NCBI RefSeq assembly: GCF_964340395.1
Contig: NC_135556.1
Coordinates: 23,145,223 to 23,209,222 of the forward strand
Source: Glandiceps talaboti
Lineage: Eukaryota; Hemichordata; Enteropneusta; Spengelidae
Length of the DNA: 64,000 nucleotides
Reading direction: 5' to 3'
Shown here one piece after another: positions 1 through 12,631 of this stretch; the first letter of the stretch is position 1, and each line of letters opens with the position of its first letter. A program made the position numbers and the translations under genes. The notes under the pieces were generated by a model. It was given only the letters and a program-made list of their open reading frames with translations, was not told the DNA's origin and did no database searches.

Positions 1-92
1 TACATACATACATACATACATACATACATACATACATACATACATACATACATACATACATACATACATACATACATACATACATACATACA

Positions 93-123
<31 letters not shown>

Positions 124-583
124 CATACATACATACATACATACATACATACATACATACATACATACATACATACATACATACATACATACATACATAC
201 ATACATACATACATACATACATACATACATACATACATACATACATACATACATACATACATACATACATACATACATACATACATACATACATACATAC
301 ATACATACATACATACATACATACATACATACATACATACATACATACATACATACATACATACATACATACATACATACATACATACATACATACATAC
401 ATACATACATACATACATACATACATACATACATACATACATACATACATACATACATACATACATACATACATACATACATACATACATACATACATAC
501 ATACATACATACATACATACATACATACATACATACATACATACATACATACATACATACATACATACATACATACATACATA
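1..583. repeat. (TACA)n microsatellite array
   Basis: Almost perfect tetranucleotide array of about 145 units with one phase break near position 93. It touches the left edge, so its full length is unknown. Open frames across it encode only MYVC-type repeats and are not genes. It lies in the intron upstream of the acetylcholine receptor exon at 830. Confidence 0.97.
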
Positions 584-829
584 AAGCCTGGAGGACATGC
601 ACACTTGTTTCCAGATAACGTGAATGGGCGATGTTTGAGATCTACAAGTGTATAAGAAAATGTCATAAATTTGATGACACTTGGTCAATCTAGATGAGGG
701 GAACATACATGGAAAGCGTGGATTGAATAAGTATGGGAAAAGAAAGAAGACGTTTTACAAAGGAAAGAACAGAATGAATTTCCAATGAAAACAAATTATT
801 CTAAAACTTTCATTTAATTCATATTTCAG

Positions 830-3735
830 GGCTGATGAAAACGGCTATTCTTTGAAACTAGATTCGAATGCACTGGTGTACTATACGGGCACTGTGTTTC
901 ACTGGTCCAGACCAACGCTGTTGAAAAGTACTTGTAAAATCGCCGTTCGTTTTTTTCCCTTTGACTTTCAAACATGTCGAATGAAGTTTGGCTCGTGGAC
1001 ATATACGAGTTTTCAACTCAATCTTCAGAATGATTCAGTATCGCCTGACATGTCAACTTTTATACCAAACGAACAATGGGAACTTGTCTATGCAGTCACT
1101 CGACCTCACATAGTTAGCTACGACTGTTGTCCAGAATCGTACATGGATGTAACTTTTGTGATAGGACTGAAGAGGAAACCATTATATTATGTTTACAACG
1201 TGGTACTTCCGTGTGTACTGCTCACAGCTCTGTCCCTCGTTGGCTTCATGATGCCATTCAACATTGGAGTAGTCAAGGTGTCTCTCGGTGTGATGCTCCT
1301 CTTGTCGTTGGGAGTCTTCAATTTACAAGTATCACAGACTATGCCCAAGACGTCGGAGGAAATCTCGTTGCTAGGTAACCGAAAGCGTTTTCCTGAGAAG
1401 CATTTTCAACAGTTTTTCTAAGTATACGCACCCATATCCTTATTTATAGTTCTTTACTTTGTTCACTTTGATAAAAATAAAATGATTGTTGCATTTTACG
1501 GAACTGTCAACATATTCAAGGTTTGATGCCTAACGACCGTCATCTGTCCGCCATGTGAAAGTGTGGTAAAATCTAAAAATCTAAGACCGATTTTATATTA
1601 GACCTAATATCTTGCAGTGCAGATGTGGTGTTCTGGCGACTTCACATTATGTTTGGCCTCACAAATATCAAACAAAGAAACATACAAACCAACAAACAAA
1701 CAAACAAACAAACAAACAAACAAACAAACAAACAATCACTCAATCGATCACGCACTTGTTAAATGTTTATCGAAAACCGAAAGCAACGCACCTCAACACT
1801 TGGAGGCGCTCTTCTTCAATAGCTTCACGTTAAATTTGACATCAAAATGAAAATCTCACATGAAAATCTACCACTAGTACAAATTTGAAAACGATTTGGC
1901 AACTCCGAGAGCCAAGGCCCATTTTCACTTTAAAATTGTATAGTAATCAACAAGACATTGCGGTTGTTACTAGATAACCCAAAACAACCGTGTCAGCACT
2001 ATCATCGTGTTTAATTTGCCATGAAATTGATCTCGAAACCTATTAAAATGGTGAAAAGGGAGAAATCTTTGCCTGTCATCCACTTATACGTTTTTTTGAT
2101 GTAGTCATTTTGCACTTACATGTATTTGTTTACCATCGCAACAAGACATAAAACTCTGAAAACCTCTCAAGTTTCACATTTGGAAACAACTTAATTGAGG
2201 TCTTAAAGGTGAAGCACTGCTGTTAGAATTCTAATTACGCATAATGAGTCGCAATATGCAATAAACTAACTGACACTCATTTTCAGTAACATTTTTAACG
2301 GCTAGAGTTCTTTGAATGTCGATATACAAATACAAAGGTGAATCTCCCGGAAACAAGTCATGCAACAAGACGTGAATTTGTTACTCATGATAAGCTTCTT
2401 TAACAAGAGTGTTCATGATTTCGATCATGGGGGGGGGGGGGGTGGGGGGGGGGGGTGAATATGAGGCCCGAAGAAAAACGAAAGCTACGAGTATTTATCA
2501 ATAGAGGGCGTTTTACGATGTAAATATTGCACTTTGATTACATGTACATTAAAGGCAATGCTGCTTTGTTTGAAAAACTATCGATGATAGAAACGACTGG
2601 CAGCTGAATTACAACAAGGCATTGGATATATGAATAAGAATACTTTTAAAGTGAGATCGAATTCGAAGTTGAAACAAATCGAGCACAAACGATATCCAGG
2701 TAAATAAGAGCTTAGTAATTCAAATAATTTTAATACTGTAAAATATAGGTAAACTGCGATAAAATTTGAATAATGTATATTTTGTTTGTTTTTTCAGGTG
2801 AATATTTCGCAGCGACCATGGTGTTGATATCTTTATCCGTTGCTTTCAACGTAGCTGTGCTGAATCTGAACGAGTGGGGAAAGAACGGAACTTACGATGT
2901 ACCTCGGTGGTTACGAATACTTGTTATGAAATATTTGGCCAGTTTCCTGTGCATACATAAATGTTATATCGTAAGTAAAGTAGACGTAAGGCAAGATGAT
3001 TATAAAGACAACAGACACCGTCAAATGGTCGAATTGCCTATCCACGTGACAGAGAAAAAACGCGCGAACAAAATGGCAGAGACTGAGTTGATGACACCAA
3101 GGGCAGAAAATGGCAGTCCCGGCATGTCGCATTGTAGAACATTTTATGTTCAACCAGACACGCCTCCAGATAGCGGATTTCTAACCCATGACGTCGAAGG
3201 GGATCATCCGGGTCCTGGTGAAGTATGGCAACCACGTGACGGTACTCTACAAGAAGATTATTATAGAAATAAGAAAAACATTGTGGTGCATCATGAAGGG
3301 TTACAAGGCTTAGAGAACAGTTGTCGCAATAGCTTATTTTCGCGAACGATTTCTCTCACAGATGTCCCGCCTCCACCTCCGCCACTAGCTACTTTTAACC
3401 CACAGATAGCTGGCACCCCGAGATGTTCTCCTAAACGTCGGAAAACAGATATGAATGTGCAAGAAAAATTGATCAAATATAAACCTCTGCCTCCACCTCC
3501 TCCAGGTCTTGAGCAGAGCGTGGAGGACATCAAAGACCTTTTGCGTAAACCCCAAGAAACTCGAGAACGAAATTTCAGAACGCAGTATGATTGGATGATC
3601 GTGGCCACCACTGTAGATCGATGTCTATTGACTCTCTTCATAATCTGTTCAGTAATATTCTCTGTAACTTTCTTAGTACGAAGACCAGGAAGCTACACTG
3701 CTCCCGATGAAGAAGTCTACATAGATTACGAATAA
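830..3735 (+). CDS. Nicotinic acetylcholine receptor alpha-type subunit, 3' part (two exons)
   Basis: Pentameric ligand-gated ion channel subunit of the plasma membrane. Exons are 830-1374 and 2798-3735; the junction is CTA-G|GT giving Leu-Gly, phase 1. The first exon holds the loop B region (KFGSWTY), the Cys-loop with 13 residues between its cysteines (codons 933-935 and 975-977, with FPFD), adjacent loop C cysteines YDCC (1125-1130) that mark an alpha-type subunit, M1, and M2 ending KTSEEISLLG. The second exon carries M3, the VPRWLR start of the cytoplasmic loop, a long loop with two polyproline runs, and M4 followed by a short acidic tail ending YIDYE. Exons for the signal peptide and loops A and D lie left of the window. 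The pore is odd: the usual GEK before M2 reads VVK, so the cation-selecting glutamate at -1' is valine, and position 20' is glutamine. Family assignment is certain; subtype, and whether it assembles with other subunits, is not. Confidence 0.93.
1680..1735. repeat. (CAAA)n microsatellite
   Basis: Short tetranucleotide array in the receptor intron. Overlapping open frames rich in Asn-Lys-Gln-Thr come from the repeat. Confidence 0.9.
2428..2455 (+). repeat. Poly-G tract, G-quadruplex candidate
   Basis: Two long G runs interrupted by a single T, then a further T. It is intronic on the transcribed sense strand, so it could form a quadruplex in RNA as well as in DNA. Function is unknown. Confidence 0.8.
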
Positions 3736-3990
3736 ATCACAGTGCATGAATCTGAAGGTGTAAAAAAGTGAGTTATGGTCTGCACTTGTACAAATGTAGT
3801 TGTAACTACGCTATACATCAAAACAATAGTCTGTAGTTTCGATCACGTGATAATTCAATTTAGACGCAACTCTAGCCACGACGAATGTGATGTGTATTTT
3901 ATAATGCTTTCCTTTCTTATCACGCGATTTACACTATCATAGAGATATTAACAGTACTTATACGCAATAAATACTACGATAGCTACCTGA
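3736..3990 (+). other. Putative 3' UTR of the acetylcholine receptor gene
   Basis: Follows the TAA stop. The first plausible poly(A) signal is AATAAA at 3966-3971, about 230 nt downstream. An earlier AATAAA overlaps the stop codon and is unlikely to be used. Where transcription ends is inferred. Confidence 0.45.
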
Positions 3991-5322
3991 AGGGCATAGC
4001 TGCCCAATGTGTGTTGAGATACAAACACCTGTAGGAATGCTGCCCACAGTGTGATAATCGGATTTCGTAATGTAACTTGCTTCGCTTCAGCACAGAACTC
4101 ATAAGAAGCCGTAAGAGTCGACTAGATGGAGTTACATGTGTTACCGTTCATTTAATAACAGTTCTGAAAATCTAGAATGAAACCATGGTAACGGAATATC
4201 TCTAAATATTTGTAACTACGAGCGGAACGTCCATATGTCGAGTAGTCATAAATGTATTACCTCAGGAGTGTGTGAAGAGAAGAGTTCTTATAGCTTGTTT
4301 TGACAAGTCCAACGAGCAACAATTAGCAAGTTTTGAGCATTAACTTAATTAAAGAGTGGACGGGTGTGTGTGTGAAACTACATATACTGTACAGTAATTT
4401 AGTATGGTATATTAGTCGTTGGTCTCAGTATAGAGAAGTGTCATTAGCCGTCCTGTCACAACTAGAACAATTACAGAAACATTTACACTCCCTAGACATA
4501 AATACCCTTTTATAATGACGTCATAGATATCAAGTAGAATGTCTACAAGTTGACGTTTTGTGGCATTATCCTCAAATTTGACGTTGAGGGCGTTTTAGGA
4601 ATGTGGTGCACCGTAAGGTGCTATTGAATTGAACGATCGATGCATCATATTACATTTAGAATTGAGACTCAGGTGTAGCGTACAGTATAGTTATAATGTA
4701 GCGATAGAAATTTTGGTATTTGAAAGTTATTGTAATTGAGAAACGATGCATGTACGGAGTCTTTGTCCTGTAGCCCATGCCACATTAGATAGCTTGTTAA
4801 ACACACTAAATTTTACGACTGAAAATATATATATATATACGTGGTGATGTTATGTACTAACAGCATACATTTCTATTACAATGTAAGGTCATTGGTTCAA
4901 TGTCTAAAAAACACGCACAATTTATTTTCTAACCCCACCAAGCAAGGTCTAAAAGTAACTAACAGTTGGGTCTCTTTTATACTTGAAGTGCACGAAAAGT
5001 TTGTTTTTGCAGAAAAAATGCGCCGCCAAGTGGTGGAATTTTACATCTTTTAAGTGTACACTCGTAATAAATGCGTTTCGCATGCAGACAGTGCAAACTG
5101 TGATGTGTCTTATCCATGGAAATGTTAACGTTTCAAGTTTGTGACTCAAGTCTAATTGAATTCCCATTTAGACATGTATCGACTTTAAGGCCTGTTGACA
5201 AAAAATGTTGTTTTTGTCCAGATTGTCTTATGCGGAAAGTTTTGCTGTGATAGTATGTGGGCTTTGTTGATTGAGTAAAATGTTATTACTTACTATGAGT
5301 AGCAGTTCTTGGTTTGAGATAA

Positions 5323-5323
<1 letters not shown>

Positions 5324-5374
<51 letters not shown>
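5324..5374. repeat. (ACA)n trinucleotide repeat
   Basis: About 17 uninterrupted units. The reverse-strand polyvaline open frame over it is an artefact. Confidence 0.92.
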
Positions 5375-5375
<1 letters not shown>

Positions 5376-7432
5376 TGAAATATGGGAGTTAGGGTTATTA
5401 AGAAAGTTGTCATAGTGATGTTGACCAGATTTTAACAGTGTAAAGTAATAATGTGCGTTGTTATTCTGTGCTGTAAACCACTAGTGTATACACTGGAAGA
5501 GCAGAGGACCCTCCGTCTTACATTATCTCAGCAAACGGCATTTTTTCCTCTGCATTCCTGCCACTGCTTCAAGAAGTTAAAAGATAATAATAAATTAACG
5601 TTTAAACGTGTGTGATCAGTAAAATAACGATGGATTTAAAATTCCGTTTCCCTCAAGTTTCATTGGACGGCCTTGGATGTAAGGAAACAAATAATTGTTA
5701 TGTCTAGAGTATATAACACTCCAATGAAAGCTGAACAAATCGGAAAACTGGAACATGAAATGAACAATGTATGGATATGAACCAGAAATGTACAAATAGA
5801 AATATGTTCGTCTTATTACATGTAATGTCCCCTAGTTACAACATCGTGGCTGTCGAGCGCAGGAACTCCACCAATCCGTTAGTATAGCGCCCTCTGTAGT
5901 TAAATGAGATCACACTTTACACTTTCGTTTTGATAATGTTTTTACTGTATGATTCCAGACATACAGAGGCGGTTATGTAATATTCTAGACAGTGTGCTTT
6001 ACAACTGAATAATTAATTCAATCGTAATTGTGAAGAAAGAAAGGAAGTTTTATCCTATTGTGAGAAATAAATATTGAGATGAAACCACAACATTCAAATG
6101 CATTTTGTTATTCTTTCCGTTGTGCGTTTGTTGGACGAAGGGTTACTCTAGTGTATAGAACACAGAAGTAAACGGTTTTGATATACGATAGACTAGGGGT
6201 CTATAGCTAAGAACTGGTTTTACAATTGTAACAATGGATGTTGTTTATACTGTATTTGATGACAAAATTTAATAATAACGGAATGCTATCTGAAATTAGA
6301 TTTCCAGATTGATGTCGATACCATCAACATGCAGCCATTGAATGGTTCATTTTCGGGTTTAATTTACTAGACTTTGAATTGGGCAAATTATACGAATTAT
6401 AATTCGTTAGAAAAGCTATTGTTTATCATATATACAATATCAACACATACTTGTATTCGGCCACGGCGTTTCCATCTTCTGCATACATTCTTTATCTATA
6501 ATATACACAATTAAGGATTCCAATACACAAGTGGTCATTTTGTATACATATCAATGAGAGATGACATATCTTTACTTCATTACATATATTTACGTCATTG
6601 CATCACACTATAACCAAACACTTATACATTGTATAAAGACACATCAGCATCTAATAACATTGTCGTAATACCGACAGCCCTCTTTACGGTAACATACCTC
6701 TTTGCGACATGGGTAAAAATCACACACATCGCCAGGAGGTTGTTTCTGCGAGAGCTAAAAAAAATCCCCAATTATCGCATAAATCCATCAACTGCTCATT
6801 TGTACCAGTTTTGATTAAAATAGTGTTTATTTACTTTGAGAAAGTTCGTTGGTTTTTTTTCGAATATTACAAGTCAGTAACTTATTTACAATGTTATAGT
6901 TTCGACCCTTGAATTTTGAGATAACATAAACTGTAAATCAAAGCTCTTTTACCAATATCAGTACATTGATGGCGTTGACATAGAACATGTAAGTACTTTT
7001 AATCCCGTCATCCATTTTTACATTGATTATATATTTCATAAACTAATTCTGCATTCAAGTAGCGGTTGCCTATCATTTCAATCGTCACTAATGTAGTGAT
7101 AAACCATTAATGGGGTCGAAGTAATTGCTTATAAGTGGCGGAGGTACTAGGGGAGATACGTGTCTCGAAAATAGACATGCACTTTTCCACTGTCCTCTCT
7201 ACAATATTATTAGGATTAACAAACAGTGTTTCCAACAAATAACAAATATATCATCTCATAGCAGGAAGACAACCATTCCTTTATCATAATAGAAGAGTAT
7301 GATAGGATTAAAATTCCAACTCAGAGTTCAGGAAATGGTCTGTTCATCAGGGAATGCTGGTAGACTAATGGCCACCATAGTCAGATCCACACCATACACT
7401 ATACTGTAGATGTTTGAAGTATTAGAACATGT

Positions 7433-7486
7433 ATACACACATACACACATACACACATACATACATACACGCGCGCGCGCACACAC

Positions 7487-7521
<35 letters not shown>

Positions 7522-7562
7522 AACTCTCGCGCACGCACACACACGCGCACATGCATACACAC
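7433..7562. repeat. Compound CA / CACGCG repeat
   Basis: Dinucleotide CA array with two alternating CG-rich blocks (cgcgcgcg), a possible Z-DNA-forming stretch. Overlapping open frames on both strands are repeat artefacts. Confidence 0.9.
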
Positions 7563-8282
7563 AAAGACACACATCCGCTCACACAAAAATGCACAAAGAC
7601 ACACACTAACACCATGTAATTCTTTACATACACCTCAACAAACCAGACACAAATATCTGATTATTTATTCATTAATTTTTTTGTTTGATGATGGCAATTG
7701 AAAGTAGCAAGTAGACCTAAAATTGTATAAAAACAACGTACATGTATTACTTTTCTAATAAGGGCATTTGTGTTCTGGGACTCAGAGGGTAATCCACCCG
7801 ACTTGATGAAGGGCGGATATTAAATATGCGATCCAAGGATCTGAGTGCCAATGTTATAACTATACTGCTATTATTATAATTACAAATGTACATGGTGAGT
7901 GGACGTTTATACTGTGGTATTTTAAGTATGAATTTCAATTGCTATGATTGTAAAATACAAAACTCCTTTTTTTTTAAAAATCGCTATTATAACTGTAATG
8001 TATTATTTAGTCTCGTAAATAGCCCGTGGGCAATACCCTTCACCTCCCAGATAACTATCCCGGATGTTCCTATCTGAAACAATAGCAAGATAACACGTAT
8101 ATATTGAGACATTTCATGAAAGTTTGATTATATCGAAATTTGTAATATGTTAAGAATCACGAGCACTTCTTGGAAAATATTGCAATTGGTGGCAAAGGAA
8201 AGAGAGCACAACTATTCAATAATTCTACTGTCCGATCTATAAATGAAATTTCCATATTTCAGAACAAAAGTGCGGTTTTAAA

Positions 8283-8367
8283 TACATACATACATACATA
8301 CATACATACATACATACATACATACATACATACATACATACATACATACATACATACATACATACAT

Positions 8368-8442
<75 letters not shown>

Positions 8443-8571
8443 TACATACATACATACATACATACATACATACATACATACATACATACATACATACATA
8501 CATACATACATACATACATACATACATACATACATACATACATACATACATACATACATACATACATACAT
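8283..8571. repeat. Compound (CATA)n-(CA)n-(CATA)n repeat
   Basis: Symmetrical array: CATA units, a central CA block at about 8384-8437, then CATA units again. Long open frames on both strands are artefacts. Confidence 0.95.
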
Positions 8572-8852
8572 GTGTGGATCATGTAGGGTGCAACTAAACA
8601 TGACAAAATTGTCAAGCACTGGTGGTTTTGCAATGATGGGAGGCAATCTGTTCCAGTTTGACATGTGCAATATGTCAACACGATGAAGGATATTCACAAT
8701 AATACATTACGAACTATACACGGCATATACACTGTACTGACCATGGACGATGATGTTTTCTCAATTTTGGCTACATGTGAATTCAAACATTACACATTTT
8801 GCCTTAAACATCATGGTATAGATACTAAAGGTATAGAGATTAAAAGACATGT

Positions 8853-8854
<2 letters not shown>

Positions 8855-8935
<81 letters not shown>
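8855..8935. repeat. (TA)n microsatellite
   Basis: About 40 TA units. Its flanks do not resemble the small elements found inside the other TA tracts. Confidence 0.93.
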
Positions 8936-8938
<3 letters not shown>

Positions 8939-9331
8939 ATATGTTGATATAAACAAGTGATAAACTACAAATTCCATTGCAATTACAGTCTGTAAATATT
9001 TTCAAACTCCTCCAGTTCTTCTCCCCTATCATGTATACCACAGACAAGTAAGTCCTATACAAAGTAGGCCTACTGCGTCCAAATTTGTATATTTATCTTC
9101 GTCAAGAATGCGTAAATTTGATTATACTTTGTCTGGACTATTGCAATCAAGTCTGTCTGTGCATAGCTTAATTTGTTCCCTTTAATTGGTCCAATTAGCC
9201 CTCTGTCTGATAACAAATTCTGTGTCGGCTGGAGATCGTGTCATCTGTCTTTTGTGAGTATTGCTTCGGAAACGGATTACCAAGACTGAACCATTCTTGA
9301 GAAGGGGGAGGGATAGTTGGAGGGATTGTTA

Positions 9332-9600
9332 GCTTAGGGCGGCCCTTTTTATTTTTCTGTTTCTCATCTCCCGACCGACCCTAATTTGCAGCTCCGACAT
9401 CAGAAAAAAAAAAGTTTTTTTATTTCCGACCGACCCCTGAGCACAGCAAAATTGTAAGATTCCCCATGGCGTCTTAGGCCAGTTCTGGCGAGGCCACGAC
9501 CTTGCGACATTGGCCCCCCTAAAATTACAAATGAAGCAATAATTTTCCCACCTTGCGTCGCTTTGGCGCATTCATTTTACGGCAGACATCAAAATTATCT
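9332..9600. repeat. Probable interspersed element with TTTCTCATCTCC end
   Basis: GC-richer block beginning with a T-rich run and GTTTCTCATCTCC, then GACCGACC twice. A similar block occurs in the opposite orientation at 12310-12425. Class unknown. Confidence 0.35.
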
Positions 9601-10768
9601 ACTAGTAAGTCCACGGCCGGACCAGGCCAGGCTCGGCTCTGACTCGACGTGAATCCCACAAGAAGTATACTGACTGCGTAAGGGAAAGTTTTGTTGACAT
9701 CATATAAGATACAGTGACAACGCGCAGTTCTATTGTTAACATAAAAAATGCCACAAAAAGATCAACTTTGATAAACTTAATCTACAAATTAAAACATTAG
9801 AGGGATTATATTAGGTAAGACGTCGAAATGGATATGGACGGCTCTCGTCACATGTTTTGTCTACTGTCACTGTCGTGACCTCTGACCTAATCACTGACGT
9901 GTGCGAAACACTGAACTTGCTACCGGAACATCTATCTGCCATGCCACAGCTCAGAAGCCTTCGTGAACCAAATTTATGGGACAGGTTGTGATTTTCATTT
10001 GTTGATGGGTTAAATTAAATGAGTACATGTGTATTTTGATTCCGAAAAAGCTGTGTTAGGGGATCGTGTTGCATGATGTTGACAGTGCTAGTGACACATG
10101 TGAATGTTGGGCACTGAATCAATGCGTAATCACTGGCATGGCCACTATAGACGGCCGATGCATGTGCGCCCGGTCAGACATGAAGAACGAAATTGTTGTG
10201 CAAATCAGAAAACAATTAATGTAATATTTACAGAGCATCCCAACTTTGACTTTGTTGATAGTTTTAGTTAAAGATTCAAGTTCTGAGTTTCAAGGACACC
10301 TAATGTCAGCTTTCCGTATCATTGCAAGTTTACGTATCATTGCAAGTTTACGGTACGTAACTATGCTGTCATTTGATATAGCAGGACCAAATCATGATAC
10401 ACAGCCAGTAACGGTTAATTAATAAAAAAATAAATTATTTTAAAGTTTGTTTGACTATTATTTGTAAGTTTTTCGTTCACATTTGGTACTTTTTAAAGTC
10501 AGGGATTTTTTTTCTTCAAAATGTTATGAATTTGAAGAGGGAATGATAAACACAGCAGTGTACTAACAATTTTAAAAATGAAACAAGTGGTTACAAGTTT
10601 AGGATTTCTCAAAGTTTTTATTCAATCATTATGTTCACTGTGACTTATTTTGAAGTTGTTCATTGTCCTTGTCTGAAAAAAGGGAATTATAAATTTTAGC
10701 ACTGCTATTCATTGATATTCAGATTAAAAATTGTGACTACCTGGCTGTCCAATCTTTCTAAACAATAT

Positions 10769-10878
<110 letters not shown>

Positions 10879-10950
10879 ACTCGGTGAGTATCAATCTGCT
10901 AAGACAGTGCTCTATACCGCAGTGGCAGAGCGTAATAGTTTTGTTAAAAC
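10879..10950 (+). repeat. TA-embedded small element, copy 1
   Basis: Segment with the core ACAGTGCTC-TATACC and GGCAGAGCG. GCTCT and AGAGC can pair as a hairpin stem. TACCGCAGTGG resembles a pol III A box and the tRNA D-arm (one mismatch). It is nearly identical to copy 3 in inverted orientation. Confidence 0.6.
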
Positions 10951-10983
<33 letters not shown>

Positions 10984-10994
10984 GTATGTATGTA

Positions 10995-11163
<169 letters not shown>

Positions 11164-11484
11164 ATATATATATAAAATTTAAAATTACATAATCTTAATT
11201 GCCTTCTTTTTGTAAGGTGTAATGTGTAGTACACAATTTTCAAAAAATAGCTTACTGGGAACTGTTATTATGAATGGATTTTTTTTTATGTTGTTAGGTA
11301 ATGGTCTATACGTAATGGAATATCTTAGACCACAGTATCTCTATAGTGGTCTGAGATAATTTATATGAATATTTCATAAACAATAATAATTGACCTCACT
11401 CCCTGTCAAATGACACCACTTTTTGGAACCAAGGGGCCTGTGTCCCCACTTGTTGGAAACCTTGGCAGAACACCGCCGTCTAAC

Positions 11485-11525
11485 CCTCCCCCCCCCTCTC
11501 ACCCACCCTCCCACCCAACCCCTTT
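11485..11525. repeat. C-rich tract
   Basis: Runs of C with ACCC and TCCC steps. The opposite strand is G-rich and could form a quadruplex. No gene was found nearby. Confidence 0.5.
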
Positions 11526-12309
11526 GTTACGTCAGAGCAGCATGTGTCTTTCATCATGGCAGAAGCCGTTGAGCTTTGATGAGGGACAGGGCTCAAAATT
11601 AATACTGTCACGCGGTACATTTTGCTGCAATGTAATAATAGCTCAGAATATTTCCATCATTTTCAAAATTATGCTTAAAATTGGTAAAAGTCATACTGCA
11701 TTCCTAATTTCTTGACCAGTTTTTAGCTTTAAATCAGTTGTATTATCAGGGAAATGACCGACTCCATAGCGTTTCATGACCCATGACATGCATGACCTTT
11801 GAAGACATTCCGATGTTTACATTATTACTTTTAATTACTTTTAAACAGTAAATCCCAAAGGGGTTCTGAGTTCTAGAAATGTTTGACATGTTATCTGGTG
11901 GATTATTTTGACAAGTTCACACTGAAGAAAAATGTTTCACAGAAGTAATGGTTTATATAAATGAAAATTCATCTAGCACACTGATGACAATCACGTAAGT
12001 GTTTCAAAAAGTTACATACTAAAGTTCAAATTGGATAACTTGAAAACAATGTTAGCGATGGCAATGCCTCTTTGATTACCGGGTAATACGACGAATGTAT
12101 TAGTACTCCTGATAAAATCACACAATAGTTCATGGCTACAGATATACACCCATCAGGATGATAAGTATTTAATCATCTTCTTACAAAGTTGTTCTACAGA
12201 CTTGTCAACCTTGCTAAAAATGAAGGAAAGAGACTTGTAACAAGGAATTCAATAAAGAGAAGAGAAAAGAAGTTGTATAGAGACTAACAGGACAGAAAGG
12301 ACAGAGAAT

Positions 12310-12425
12310 GGAACTGAAAAAATACATTTTTTTTCTTGCCCCCTTTTTTTTTTTATTTCGCCCGCCCGACCCGCCTGACTATTCCATTGGAGATGAGAAA
12401 CAAAAAAAAAAAAAACCTCACCCTT
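12310..12425. repeat. Probable interspersed element end, inverse of 9332 block
   Basis: Contains GGAGATGAGAAAC followed by an A run, the reverse complement of the T-rich GTTTCTCATCTCC end near 9345. Neighbouring GC-rich CCCGCCCGACCC also resembles the other block. Confidence 0.3.
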
Positions 12426-12565
12426 ATAGGTAATCGTTCAAAATGTCACAGTATCAAATACAATTGAAGGCGATTCTTCTTACTTGCTGACCAAACGCGT
12501 TGCAATTCTAAGTATCACCTATATATGGATCATAATGACAATCAATATTGTCTTATCGCAGTTGC

Positions 12566-12568
<3 letters not shown>

Positions 12569-12606
<38 letters not shown>

Positions 12607-12631
12607 AATAACAACAACAACAACAACAACA
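12569..12631. repeat. (AAC)n trinucleotide repeat
   Basis: About 20 units with one AAT interruption. The polyasparagine and polyvaline open frames are artefacts. Confidence 0.92.

Larger units (their letters stand above)
1375..2797 (+). other. Intron of the acetylcholine receptor gene
   Basis: GT-AG intron between the M2 and M3 exons. It contains a CAAA-type microsatellite at about 1680-1735 and a G-run at 2428-2455. No further exon was recognised. Confidence 0.85.

Noticed and set aside
8170-8697. Long open frames over the CATA/CA array on both strands
   Set aside because: Products are only repeat-encoded Tyr-Ile-His-Thr or Met-Tyr-Val-Cys runs.
9843-9991. Short frame with an LRR-like stretch (LLPEHLSAMPQLRSL)
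   Set aside because: Only one repeat-like stretch, no ATG in frame and no flanking exons; insufficient support.
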